This document shows, piece after piece, positions 1-6,230 of a stretch of DNA of 6,339 nt. The DNA comes from DATLCI01 sp046714215 (lineage in GTDB: Bacteria > Acidobacteriota > Terriglobia > Terriglobales > Acidobacteriaceae): contig JBKKBM010000126.1 of the NCBI GenBank assembly GCA_046714215.1, positions 1 to 6,339 on the forward strand, written 5' to 3'. A program made the position numbers and the translations under genes. The notes below the pieces were generated by a model, which was not told where the DNA came from, did not search any database, and was given only the letters and a program-made list of their open reading frames with translations. Each line of letters begins with the position of its first letter. Within the stretch, counting starts at the first letter, position 1.

Positions 1-597
1 GAACTCGCCGCGTTCCCAATGCCAGCCTTGCGTATTGCGCTCGCGCGGCGGCACCACGCTCACCGAGAACGATGCCACATGGAAACGGTTTCGCAGCGCC
101 ACTCGTGCCATCACCGGGTCTTCCGCGAACACATGCACCGGCAGCGTCACGTCCAGCCGCAACGCGCGCAATACCAGTGCTGACGCCGCGCCCGACACCG
201 CGATCGCAGACAACATTGCCGCCACGATGATGAACAACATGTTGTTGCCCGTGTTCAGCGCCGCCACTCCCACCAGCAGCGCCATGCCCAGGTACACCAG
301 GCCTTCGGTGGTAACGTCGTAGTCGAAGGCCTCGCGCATTCCTTCCAGCGCCACACGCTTGGCCAGGTAGGGCACCGTGTAGAGCCCTACCCAGCCCGCC
401 GTTAGCAGGGCTACGGACGCCGCCACCGCGGTCGCGATCACTTTGCCTTCACGCTGAAAGATGGTCGAATACATCGCCGCCGTCATCGCCAGCGCCAGGC
501 CGGCAAGCGCAATGAAGAAGCGAAACCACGCTCCGCGGTCGAGTTTCGCCACAAAGCCCAGCCACCCCAGCCATCCGGATTGGGTTGTCGCCTTCAT
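1..597 (-). CDS. DUF58-family membrane protein, N-terminal part (runs off the left edge)
   Basis: The minus frame is open from an ATG at 597-595 to base 1, giving 199 codons without a stop. The translation begins MKATTQSGWLGWLGF and has four hydrophobic stretches, at about residues 25-45, 53-75, 98-114 and 118-140. Residues 114-119 (LNTGNN), followed by MLFIIVAAMLSAIAVSG, match the hallmark membrane segment of DUF58 proteins. Residues 152-171 (LPVHVFAEDPVMARVALRNR) resemble the start of the soluble domain that normally follows. The rest, including any VWA-like part, lies outside the window. DUF58 proteins are of uncertain function and often sit near MoxR ATPases and transglutaminases. The first hydrophobic pair is an N-terminal extension relative to the common two-helix form. 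The ATG overlaps the upstream hydrolase stop (ATGA at 597-594), so translation is probably coupled. Family assignment is from recognised motifs, not a search. Confidence 0.85.
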   Translation of the reverse strand, partial: MKATTQSGWLGWLGFVAKLDRGAWFRFFIALAGLALAMTAAMYSTIFQREGKVIATAVAASVALLTAGWVGLYTVPYLAKRVALEGMREAFDYDVTTEGLVYLGMALLVGVAALNTGNNMLFIIVAAMLSAIAVSGAASALVLRALRLDVTLPVHVFAEDPVMARVALRNRFHVASFSVSVVPPRERNTQGWHWERGEF

Positions 598-1451
598 CCC
601 GCGCGCAAACACTCCCGCAACATCGCGTTGAATATCTCCGGAGACTCCTCATACGGCAGATGCCCCACGTTCGGGATCAGCAAAAACTTCGCCTGCGGAA
701 ATTCCCGCGCCATCTCCCGGCCATGACTCAACCGCACCACCGTGTCGCTTCCGCCCCAGATAAGAATCAGTTCCTTGTCACGCAGCGGTGCCAACCGCGC
801 CGGCAGTAGCTCGTACTCCTCACGCCAGCAGCGCATCACCGCCAACAGAAAGCGCACCGTCCCCGGAACTTTCAACGGCGCATTGTAGCCTGCCACGGTC
901 CCGGGCAGTACGCGGCTCCGGTCCGCATACAGTCGCGTCAAAAAATATCCATGGACCACCGGTGTCGCATAGGGCACGAAGTATCCCGCCAGCCGCCCCC
1001 ACCACGTCGCAAACACTCGCGCCTGCCACCGCCGTTTTTCTGACCACGGATTCGCCGGCGCTAACAGCACCACTTTCTCGAAGCGCTCCGGCGCCAACGC
1101 CGCCGCCAGCATCGCCACCGTTCCGCCATGCGAGCTGCCCACAACATGCGCGCGCGTGATCCCCACTGCATCCATGAATGCCAGCGCCGACCGCGCTGAC
1201 GTTTCCAACCGGCCATCCTGCTCCACCCGGTCGCTCCAACCGGCGTTGAACAAGTCCGGCGCGTACACGGTGAAATCCCGCGCCAGTTCGCCCAGGTTCT
1301 CGCTCCAGGAAAACGAATACCCCATCAGCCCGTGCAGAAACACGACTGCCGGACCGCTCCCGCCATGCAAATAGCGCATCCGCCGGCCCCCGACTTCCGC
1401 CCATCGCTCCTCGATCCCCGCCGGTATCGCCTGCCGCAAAGTTTTATGCAC
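594..1451 (-). CDS. alpha/beta-fold hydrolase
   Basis: This 285-residue protein has the usual length and motif order of a single-domain alpha/beta hydrolase. The oxyanion-hole region is FLHGLMG (H40-G41). The nucleophile elbow is G-S-S-H-G at residues 105-109, making S107 the likely nucleophile. D236 (WGGSDTVV) and H264 (NVGHLPYEE) complete a Ser-Asp-His triad. Residues about 135-215 form a helical cap rich in aromatic and basic residues (RWQARVFATWWGRL). No signal peptide is visible, so it is probably cytoplasmic. The substrate cannot be read from the sequence; esterase, lipase-like or C-C hydrolase activities are all possible. The start is GTG at 1451-1449, chosen because an in-frame TAG lies six codons upstream (1469-1467) and AGGGG lies at a good spacing. 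The gene follows ppc by 59 bp and overlaps the DUF58 start by 4 bp. Confidence 0.94.
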   Translation of the reverse strand: MHKTLRQAIPAGIEERWAEVGGRRMRYLHGGSGPAVVFLHGLMGYSFSWSENLGELARDFTVYAPDLFNAGWSDRVEQDGRLETSARSALAFMDAVGITRAHVVGSSHGGTVAMLAAALAPERFEKVVLLAPANPWSEKRRWQARVFATWWGRLAGYFVPYATPVVHGYFLTRLYADRSRVLPGTVAGYNAPLKVPGTVRFLLAVMRCWREEYELLPARLAPLRDKELILIWGGSDTVVRLSHGREMAREFPQAKFLLIPNVGHLPYEESPEIFNAMLRECLRAG

Positions 1452-1459
1452 CCGTTGCG

Positions 1460-1464
1460 CCCCT
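1460..1464 (-). promoter_or_regulatory. ribosome binding site for the GTG-initiated hydrolase
   Basis: The minus strand reads AGGGG at 1464-1460, eight bases before the GTG codon at 1451. It is a partial Shine-Dalgarno match at normal spacing. With the in-frame TAG just upstream, it supports GTG over the next in-frame ATG (M25), which would remove the first beta strand of the fold. Confidence 0.45.
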
Positions 1465-1495
1465 GACTAAAAGTAATCGCACTCGGGACTTCTGT

Positions 1496-1519
1496 AAAAC
1501 CGGTATGCCTCTAGCCGGT
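1496..1519 (-). terminator. weak hairpin plus T-run at the ppc stop (possible leaky terminator)
   Basis: On the minus strand ACCGG (1519-1515) and CCGGT (1503-1499) can pair as a 5-bp stem around an 11-base loop, followed by TTTT (1499-1496). The stem overlaps the ppc TAG stop (1513-1511). The stem is short and the loop long, so termination would be inefficient at best, and read-through from ppc into the hydrolase is plausible. Confidence 0.25.
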
Positions 1520-4297
1520 ATTCCTCAGTCCCGCGGAGATCCCGCTGATGGTCGCTCCCAAAGCGAATTTCAGCTCCGGCGTGTCTTCCCCGGCCCGCTT
1601 CCGGCGTAATAATTCCACTTGGATAAGACTCAAGGGATCCACATAAGGATTACGCAGCCTGATCGACCGGTCCAGCACCGGATTCCCTTCGAGTAACCGC
1701 TTCTGCCCGGTCACCCGCAGCAACATGCGCTTCGTTCGTTCAAATTCTTCTTGCAGCCGCCCATACACGCGTTCGCGCAGCTCGGCATCGGGCACCAGCC
1801 CCGCATACATGTGCGCAATGCCAAAGTCGGCTTTACCCATACCCATCTCCACGTTGCGCATCATGTCCTGAAAGAGGTAGAACTCCGTCATCATCGTCGT
1901 CAGCAGGCGGACGTTCCCCTCTCCCCCGGCGGCAAACTTCTCCAACGCGTGACCCACGCCAAACCACCCCGGCACCACATGTCGGCTCTGCATCCAGCCA
2001 AACACCCAGGGGATGGCCCGCAGGTTTTCCAACCCGCCGCCTTGCGACCGGCGCGACGGCCGCGACCCGATGCGCGCAAACTCCAGCCCATCGACCGGCG
2101 TCGCCTGATGAAAGTACGTGAGCGTCTCCGCGTTATCGGCAATGTTCTCACGATAGCAACGGAACGCCGCCTGCGACATCTCCTCCATCGCCGTCGCCCA
2201 CGTCTTTTCTTCCGCGCTGGTATCCGGCCGCCCCGGACGCACCACCGCCTCCAGTGACGCGGCCACCATCAACTCCAAGTTCCACTCCGCCAACAGCGGG
2301 TCGGAATACTTCCAGTTCAGCACTTCGCCTTGCTCGGTGAGGCGTAAATGTCCGGAGAATGCTCCCGCCGGTTGCGCCACAATGGCGCGATGCGTCGGCC
2401 CGCCGCCTCGTCCGACGGTGCCTCCGCGCCCATGAAAAAGTCGCAGCTGCACGTTGCCCGCGCGCGCCACCGCATGCAGGTCGCGATGCGCCTTATAGAT
2501 CTCCCATGTGCTGGTGAACATTCCGCCATCTTTGTTGGAGTCCGAGTAACCCAGCATGATCTCCTGGTTGCGGCCCCACGAATCCAGAAATGGTTGATAT
2601 TCCGGCGACGACCACAGCCGCCGGCATTGCTCCGGGCTCGCCCGCAAATCCTCGATGGATTCGAACAGCGGTACCGGCATTAGCCCGGGATCGTCACCTT
2701 GCGCCTTCACTTGCACTCCGTTCAACTCCGCTAAACGCACCACTGCGGTCACGTCATCGGCGCCGGTCGCGCCGCTGATCACATACTGCGGCAACGCCGC
2801 AGCCGGATACTCCCGCTTCAGTTGCGCCACCAGCCGCAGCGTCTCCATTAATTCCAGGGTCGCCGCTGAGGGTGCCTTCAGCTCGTGCGCGTCGGTTCCG
2901 ATCTCCTCCAGCGCCTGCGCGTGCACCCGCGCATGCTGGCGGATGTCCAGCGTGTGCAGATGGAAGCCGAAGCAGTCAACTTTCCGCAGCATCGGGTCTA
3001 CTTCACCCTCCGCCAGCCGCGTCCCGCGATTCTCCTGCAAACTCGCGCGCACCAACCGCAGGTCAGCCGCAAATTCTTTGGCATCCTTATAGGCGTGCTC
3101 ACCCGGCGGCTCTGTCAGCGCCTGCCACAATCGCTCCCGCACCCGCGCCAGGAACCCGCGGTAAAGTTCTTCATCCGGCCCCCACGGCTGCTTCCGCACC
3201 GGAACCTCAGCCGCATAGCGCGCCGCCGCTGCCTCCAGCGCCCGTGATACGCCTACCTGCTGCCGCGAGGAACTGAGCACCCGCGCCAATTCTTCCACCA
3301 CCTCGATGTAATGGTGCAGTATCACTTCCCGCGCCATGCGCAAGGCGTCGCGCGTGGATGCCGGCGTCACATTGGGATTGCCGTCGCGGTCGCCCCCGAT
3401 CCATGACCCGAAGCGAATCACGTCCGGCAGCGCGGGAGCCTCCCCAAAAACTTCGATGAATGCCAATGTGAATTCTTCATAGACGGCGGGCACCGCGTTC
3501 AGCAGGCACGCGGGATAAAGGTCCAGCCCCATCTTGATCTCGTCGCGTACCGAAGGTTGCCGATGCCGCACCTCATCGGTCTGCCACAGGCTCGCAATCT
3601 CGGCCGCGATTGCTTCCTGATGCTCCCGCGCGGCGTCTTCCGTCAACGGCAATCGGTCAAAGGCCTGCAAATGTTCGGCGATGCGATGACGCTTGAACAG
3701 CACTGTTCGCCGCGTAACCTCCGTCGGGTGCGCCGTGAACACGGGCACGATCTGGACTTGCCCGAGCGCCTTGGCTACCGCCTCCACGCTGAGGCCCGCT
3801 GCTTTCATCCGCTGCAATGTTCCCGCGAATGACCCCGGCAGATACTCCTGCTTGCCCGACACCTGTTTTGCCCGCTTGCGCCGCTTGCGGTGGTTCGTCT
3901 CCGCCAGATTGATAAGTTCGAAGTAGAGGGCGAAGGCCTTCGCCGTTCGATACGCATCGCTCACCGCCATTTTGCCGACGGCCTGCTCCACCTCTCCGTC
4001 TTCGATGGAGGTGCTGGGGTCAGAGTTGTTGGCGTCGACCCCAGCAGTGCTATCGCCGCCCCCATTCCCGGTCGCCCGCTCCCGCCGCGCCACCATCGCC
4101 GTGCGGAGCTTCTCCACTTCTTCCAGGAAGCCCGGACTAACCTGCTCCGCCAGCGTCTCGCCCAGTATCATGCCCAGCGAGCGCACATCGCGACGCAACG
4201 GGGCCTCTTTGCGTTCAGGCGCTGCGCTGATCAGCTCGTCCAAACGCTCGTGCTGATCCGTTGCCTGCCACAAGAGTTCTTTTTCCGGCTGGAACAT
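1511..4297 (-). CDS. ppc: phosphoenolpyruvate carboxylase
   Basis: This enzyme makes oxaloacetate and phosphate from PEP and bicarbonate with Mg2+, an anaplerotic step feeding the TCA cycle and aspartate-family synthesis in the cytoplasm. From the ATG at 4297 the protein has 928 residues, normal for bacterial PEPC. The catalytic histidine is H190 in FTAHPTEVTRRT. Other hallmarks are GSWIGGDRDGNPN (298-309), VPLFES (542-547), MLGYSDSNKDGG (581-592), FHGRGGTVGRGGGP (621-634, with H622, R624 and R630), FARIGSRPSRR (740-750) and the C-terminal GLRNTG. K822 and N926 sit where the aspartate-inhibition site of the E. coli enzyme lies, so feedback by aspartate is plausible (inference). Residues 72-108 are a low-complexity acidic insert. 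An in-frame TTG at 4342 would add 15 Cys/Ser-rich residues; I prefer the ATG because MFQPEKELLW looks like a natural N-terminus, though neither start has a clear Shine-Dalgarno. Confidence 0.97.
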   Translation of the reverse strand: MFQPEKELLWQATDQHERLDELISAAPERKEAPLRRDVRSLGMILGETLAEQVSPGFLEEVEKLRTAMVARRERATGNGGGDSTAGVDANNSDPSTSIEDGEVEQAVGKMAVSDAYRTAKAFALYFELINLAETNHRKRRKRAKQVSGKQEYLPGSFAGTLQRMKAAGLSVEAVAKALGQVQIVPVFTAHPTEVTRRTVLFKRHRIAEHLQAFDRLPLTEDAAREHQEAIAAEIASLWQTDEVRHRQPSVRDEIKMGLDLYPACLLNAVPAVYEEFTLAFIEVFGEAPALPDVIRFGSWIGGDRDGNPNVTPASTRDALRMAREVILHHYIEVVEELARVLSSSRQQVGVSRALEAAAARYAAEVPVRKQPWGPDEELYRGFLARVRERLWQALTEPPGEHAYKDAKEFAADLRLVRASLQENRGTRLAEGEVDPMLRKVDCFGFHLHTLDIRQHARVHAQALEEIGTDAHELKAPSAATLELMETLRLVAQLKREYPAAALPQYVISGATGADDVTAVVRLAELNGVQVKAQGDDPGLMPVPLFESIEDLRASPEQCRRLWSSPEYQPFLDSWGRNQEIMLGYSDSNKDGGMFTSTWEIYKAHRDLHAVARAGNVQLRLFHGRGGTVGRGGGPTHRAIVAQPAGAFSGHLRLTEQGEVLNWKYSDPLLAEWNLELMVAASLEAVVRPGRPDTSAEEKTWATAMEEMSQAAFRCYRENIADNAETLTYFHQATPVDGLEFARIGSRPSRRSQGGGLENLRAIPWVFGWMQSRHVVPGWFGVGHALEKFAAGGEGNVRLLTTMMTEFYLFQDMMRNVEMGMGKADFGIAHMYAGLVPDAELRERVYGRLQEEFERTKRMLLRVTGQKRLLEGNPVLDRSIRLRNPYVDPLSLIQVELLRRKRAGEDTPELKFALGATISGISAGLRNTG

Positions 4298-4500
4298 AGG
4301 GGCACAAGCTTCGCAAAGGAAGGAAGAAAGAGCAAGTCGCAAGGAATCCGAGTGCCACCACGCGCCCTGCGCTAGGCAACGGCTGACTGATACCCGATGT
4401 ACGCTGGACTACTTCGGTCGAGCCGGGCACGCATTACTTTTCTGGTTTTTCGGTAGGAATGAAAGAAAAGCGAAAATTACAAAAGAAACAAAAACTCGCG
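4298..4500. other. ppc upstream region; AT-rich segment, no confident promoter
   Basis: This is the ppc-proximal half of the gap between the cyclase and ppc. Bases about 4440-4500 are markedly AT-rich against the GC-rich surroundings, with long purine runs on the plus strand (T-rich on the minus strand), and are the likeliest place for a ppc promoter. I could not find a -35/-10 pair of acceptable quality and spacing. Bases 4298-4440 return to normal composition and probably form a long ppc leader. I saw no convincing riboswitch fold or gene there; a short open frame on the minus strand across 4430-4215 runs into ppc in another frame and has no support. Confidence 0.35.
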
Positions 4501-4553
4501 TTTGCATTATCCGCTCTTGTCCGCGGTTAAGGCTTCTGATTGTGGTTTGTTTT

Positions 4554-4580
4554 ATCTGCGTTTGTATGCGTTCATCTGCG
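4554..4580. repeat. short-period repeat, TGCG every 10 bp (ATCTGCG family)
   Basis: The plus strand has ATCTGCG at 4554-4560, a diverged copy ending ATGCG at 4566-4570, and ATCTGCG at 4574-4580, so TGCG recurs at exact 10-bp steps. The flanking GTCCGCGGTTAAGG (4519-4532) looks like a decayed relative. Such degenerate tandem motifs are familiar from intergenic DNA of many Acidobacteriota-like genomes (from memory). They have no coding potential here. Confidence 0.6.
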
Positions 4581-4596
4581 GCCAAGGTCTTGCATT

Positions 4597-4613
4597 GGGT
4601 TTTGCTCTAACCC
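4597..4613. other. small hairpin in the cyclase 3' spacer
   Basis: GGGTT (4597-4601) and AACCC (4609-4613) can form a 5-bp stem with a 7-base loop. No T-run follows on either strand, so it is not a convincing terminator for the cyclase gene. Confidence 0.25.
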
Positions 4614-4625
4614 GTCTAAGCTTTT

Positions 4626-4648
4626 CTCCGTGTCTCCGTGCCTCCGTG
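4626..4648. repeat. tandem repeat CTCCGTGN x3, period 8
   Basis: CTCCGTG occurs at 4626-4632, 4634-4640 and 4642-4648, separated by single variable bases (T, C). The core differs by one base from the CTTCGTG motif on the other side of the cyclase gene (6095-6121). The minus strand reads as CACGGAG repeats, a pattern I recall as widely dispersed between genes in several soil phyla. It is noncoding. Confidence 0.7.
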
Positions 4649-4675
4649 GTGGACCTTGTTCCATCATCTGCGGCC

Positions 4676-5965
4676 CTACTGGACTTCCCGCGATACTTTC
4701 AGCCGCTGCCCGCCGAGCGACAAGATCGCCCCTTCCGGCACCGGCGTCTCCTCGCGCACCATGATGAACGTCCCATTGGTGCTGCCCATGTCTTCGATGA
4801 AGAAGTCTTCACCGCGGTGATAGACCTTGGCGTGGGTGCGGCTCATGGCATTGTCGGTGGGAAATGTATATGTGGCCTTCGTCCGACCCCAGGTGGTTTG
4901 TTCTTCGAGCACAGAATAATGTTTCTGGTCCGCGCCCATCGAAACGAACTCCGCGATGGGATGTTGCAACAGTAGACTCAATTCACCCACGCCCGCGCCC
5001 AGCACCGACCCCATCTCCATCGCGGCCTGGTTCACCCTGAACTCAAACATCTGATTGCCGATGCGGATGATGTCGCCCGGCTCCAGCCGGTACGACCCCA
5101 CCAGGCTGAAGAACACCGGCGCCTGATCGATCGGCGCCGCCCACAACTGCCCCACCTCGATACTCAACCGGCAATGCCGTGATTGCATCTGCGCGTCGTT
5201 GGGAAAAGTGATGTCACCCTCGGTCCGGCCCACGATGCTCTGCTGCGCCACCTCGAACTGGCGCCCCGTTTGCCCGTCGGTGCGCACCTGGATCAGCCGG
5301 ACCTTCACCTGCTTACTGAAGTCCAGCACCTTCATGATCATGCTGTGTGCCGCCACCGGCGGCGGCGCCTCGCCCGGCTTCCACTCCACCTCGAACAGAT
5401 CGAATTCTTTGGCTTTGCCCTTCAGCGTAAACGTCCCGTACGGACGGATGCGAAAACGTCCGCTCGCCGCCACCGCGTCATACAGCGCATGCGAGATCAG
5501 GATCTGCTCCGGCGCGGCCGCACTTTCCACGCGCGACGCCACATTCACCACGTCGCCGAATACGTCATTCGATTTCACGATGCCCAGACCGTAGTTGATG
5601 CCGATGCGAATCGATATCTTTTCCGCGCCACCCTTACCCGTGTTGTCCGCCGCGATCCCCTCTTGCATCTCGATCGACGCCTGCACTGCTTCCGCCGTGT
5701 CTTCAAACGCGGCCATCACCGCATCGCCGATAGTCTTGATCACCCGCCCGCCGTGCCGCTCGACCACGTCCCCCAACATGGAATTGCAGCGATGCACCAT
5801 CAACAACCCGGCGGAGTCACCATACTTCTCGAAGTAACTGGTGGAACCCTTCAAATCCGTGAACAGCACGGTGATATTGCGGCGCAGTTTGTCCAGCTCT
5901 GCCGCCCGATCCATCTGCTCGGCCGTAAGGTTCAGTATTTTGGTGACGCCTTCGTTACCCGACAT
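4676..5965 (-). CDS. class III adenylate (guanylate) cyclase with two C-terminal FHA domains
   Basis: The 429-residue soluble protein has a class III cyclase homology domain at about residues 30-195. Expected catalytic residues are all present: metal-binding D37 (FTDLKGST) and D81 (TIGDAVMAAF), substrate-selecting K77 and D134 (NDVFG), and transition-state N141 and R145 (NVASRVES). The Lys/Asp pair predicts ATP as substrate, so cAMP is the likely product. A linker leads to FHA1 (about 233-311) and FHA2 (about 345-425). FHA2 keeps G360-R361, S375-R376-T-H378 and N397-G398, so it should bind phosphothreonine peptides. FHA1 keeps G246-R247 and H264 but has Q261 at the usual Ser and no Asn-Gly turn. 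There are no membrane segments or signal peptide. The ATG at 5965 is the only long-frame start and lacks a visible Shine-Dalgarno. FHA fusion suggests control by a Ser/Thr kinase (inference). Confidence 0.93.
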   Translation of the reverse strand: MSGNEGVTKILNLTAEQMDRAAELDKLRRNITVLFTDLKGSTSYFEKYGDSAGLLMVHRCNSMLGDVVERHGGRVIKTIGDAVMAAFEDTAEAVQASIEMQEGIAADNTGKGGAEKISIRIGINYGLGIVKSNDVFGDVVNVASRVESAAAPEQILISHALYDAVAASGRFRIRPYGTFTLKGKAKEFDLFEVEWKPGEAPPPVAAHSMIMKVLDFSKQVKVRLIQVRTDGQTGRQFEVAQQSIVGRTEGDITFPNDAQMQSRHCRLSIEVGQLWAAPIDQAPVFFSLVGSYRLEPGDIIRIGNQMFEFRVNQAAMEMGSVLGAGVGELSLLLQHPIAEFVSMGADQKHYSVLEEQTTWGRTKATYTFPTDNAMSRTHAKVYHRGEDFFIEDMGSTNGTFIMVREETPVPEGAILSLGGQRLKVSREVQ

Positions 5966-6001
5966 AGTGTGGGTAGCGGCGATCTCGAAATGCTTTAGAT
6001 C

Positions 6002-6059
6002 TTAGCTTTTTGCTCTTGCTCTTGCTCTTGCTCTTGGCTTTTAGCTCTGGGCTTTAGCT
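6002..6059. repeat. hexanucleotide tract (TTGCTC)4 with flanking TTAGCT-type motifs
   Basis: Four perfect TTGCTC units fill 6010-6033, followed by a partial TTG (6034-6036). Either side carries related words: TTAGCTTTT before, and GGCTTTTAGCT and GGGCTTTAGCT after. The tract lies 45-68 bases upstream of the cyclase ATG, in its probable leader or promoter region. Copy number at such tracts can change by replication slippage, which would alter spacing in multiples of 6 bp. Confidence 0.75.
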
Positions 6060-6094
6060 GATTCCTGCACACGACACGATCTCTGGCAAAGACC

Positions 6095-6121
6095 CTTCGT
6101 GCGAACTTCGCGTCCTTCGTG
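6095..6121. repeat. imperfect repeat CTTCGTG / CTTCGCG / CTTCGTG
   Basis: CTTCGTG lies at 6095-6101 and 6115-6121, with CTTCGCG at 6106-6112 between them, spaced by 11 and 9 bp. The core is one base from the CTCCGTG repeat beyond the other end of the cyclase gene. The minus-strand translation across it (FHTKDAKFARR) is a string I associate with spurious reading frames over dispersed repeats, not with a protein family. Confidence 0.6.
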
Positions 6122-6167
6122 TGAAACTTCTCCTCATCCGGGTTGATCAGTGGCCCTCTCTCGAAGG

Positions 6168-6187
6168 GGCACGGCTTCAGCCGTACC
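6168..6187. repeat. REP-like palindrome, 8-bp stem with 4-base loop
   Basis: The plus strand reads GGCACGGCTTCAGCCGTACC. On the minus-strand transcript GGUACGGC pairs with GCCGUGCC around a UGAA loop, the only deviation being a G-U wobble. In plus-strand RNA the same position is a C-A mismatch, so the minus transcript folds better. It resembles the palindromic short repeats scattered between genes of many Acidobacteriota (recollection, not searched). Confidence 0.65.
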
Positions 6188-6208
6188 ATCAACCCCTTAA
6201 CAAGGTCA

Positions 6209-6222
6209 GGGGCCTTAGCCCC
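6209..6222 (-). terminator. GC hairpin just after the upstream gene (terminator-like, or repeat)
   Basis: GGGGC (6209-6213) and GCCCC (6218-6222) form a perfect 5-bp stem with a 4-base loop, eight bases after the TGA of the gene at 6231. Reading downstream on the minus strand, the following TGACCTTGTTAAGG lacks a good T-run, so intrinsic termination is doubtful. It may instead be a second palindromic repeat unit paired with the one at 6168-6187. Confidence 0.4.
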
Positions 6223-6230
6223 GGCAGCCA

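Larger units (their letters stand above)
4572..4675. repeat. 12-bp direct repeat bracketing an 80-bp segment with internal inverted repeat
   Basis: TCATCTGCGGCC occurs perfectly at 4572-4583 and again at 4664-4675. The second copy ends on the base next to the cyclase stop codon (4678-4676). Just inside the pair lies a 7-bp inverted repeat, CAAGGTC (4583-4589) and GACCTTG (4652-4658). The arrangement resembles a small inserted element with a target duplication, but the repeated 12-mer also contains the ATCTGCG motif of the neighbouring repeat family, which is a simpler explanation. Confidence 0.5.

Noticed and set aside
820..1404. 194-codon minus-strand frame overlapping the hydrolase
   Set aside because: It has Gly/Ala/Arg-rich low-complexity translation in a shifted frame, while the overlapping frame carries a complete hydrolase triad.
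1511..4297. Possible frameshift or truncation in ppc
   Set aside because: All PEPC hallmark motifs occur in order in a single uninterrupted frame ending in the conserved NTG terminus.
4215..4430. 71-codon minus-strand frame overlapping the ppc start
   Set aside because: It has no Shine-Dalgarno or family resemblance, and its last third runs through the ppc coding region in another frame.
4440..4500. Sigma-70 promoter for ppc
   Set aside because: The AT-rich stretch offers TTG-type -35 words, but none has an acceptable -10 at 16-18 bp, so I did not call a specific site.
4554..4675. CRISPR-like array
   Set aside because: The repeat units are 7-12 bp with spacers of one to a few bases, far too short for CRISPR, and no cas gene is present.
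4502..4975. 157-codon plus-strand frame across the repeat gap and the end of the cyclase gene
   Set aside because: The first third translates the short repeats and the rest is antisense to the second FHA domain.
5183..5998. Long open frame on the plus strand (271 codons) antisense to the cyclase gene
   Set aside because: It is rich in His and Arg with no recognisable motif, lies opposite a protein with a full set of catalytic and FHA residues, and is the usual antisense shadow of GC-rich coding DNA.
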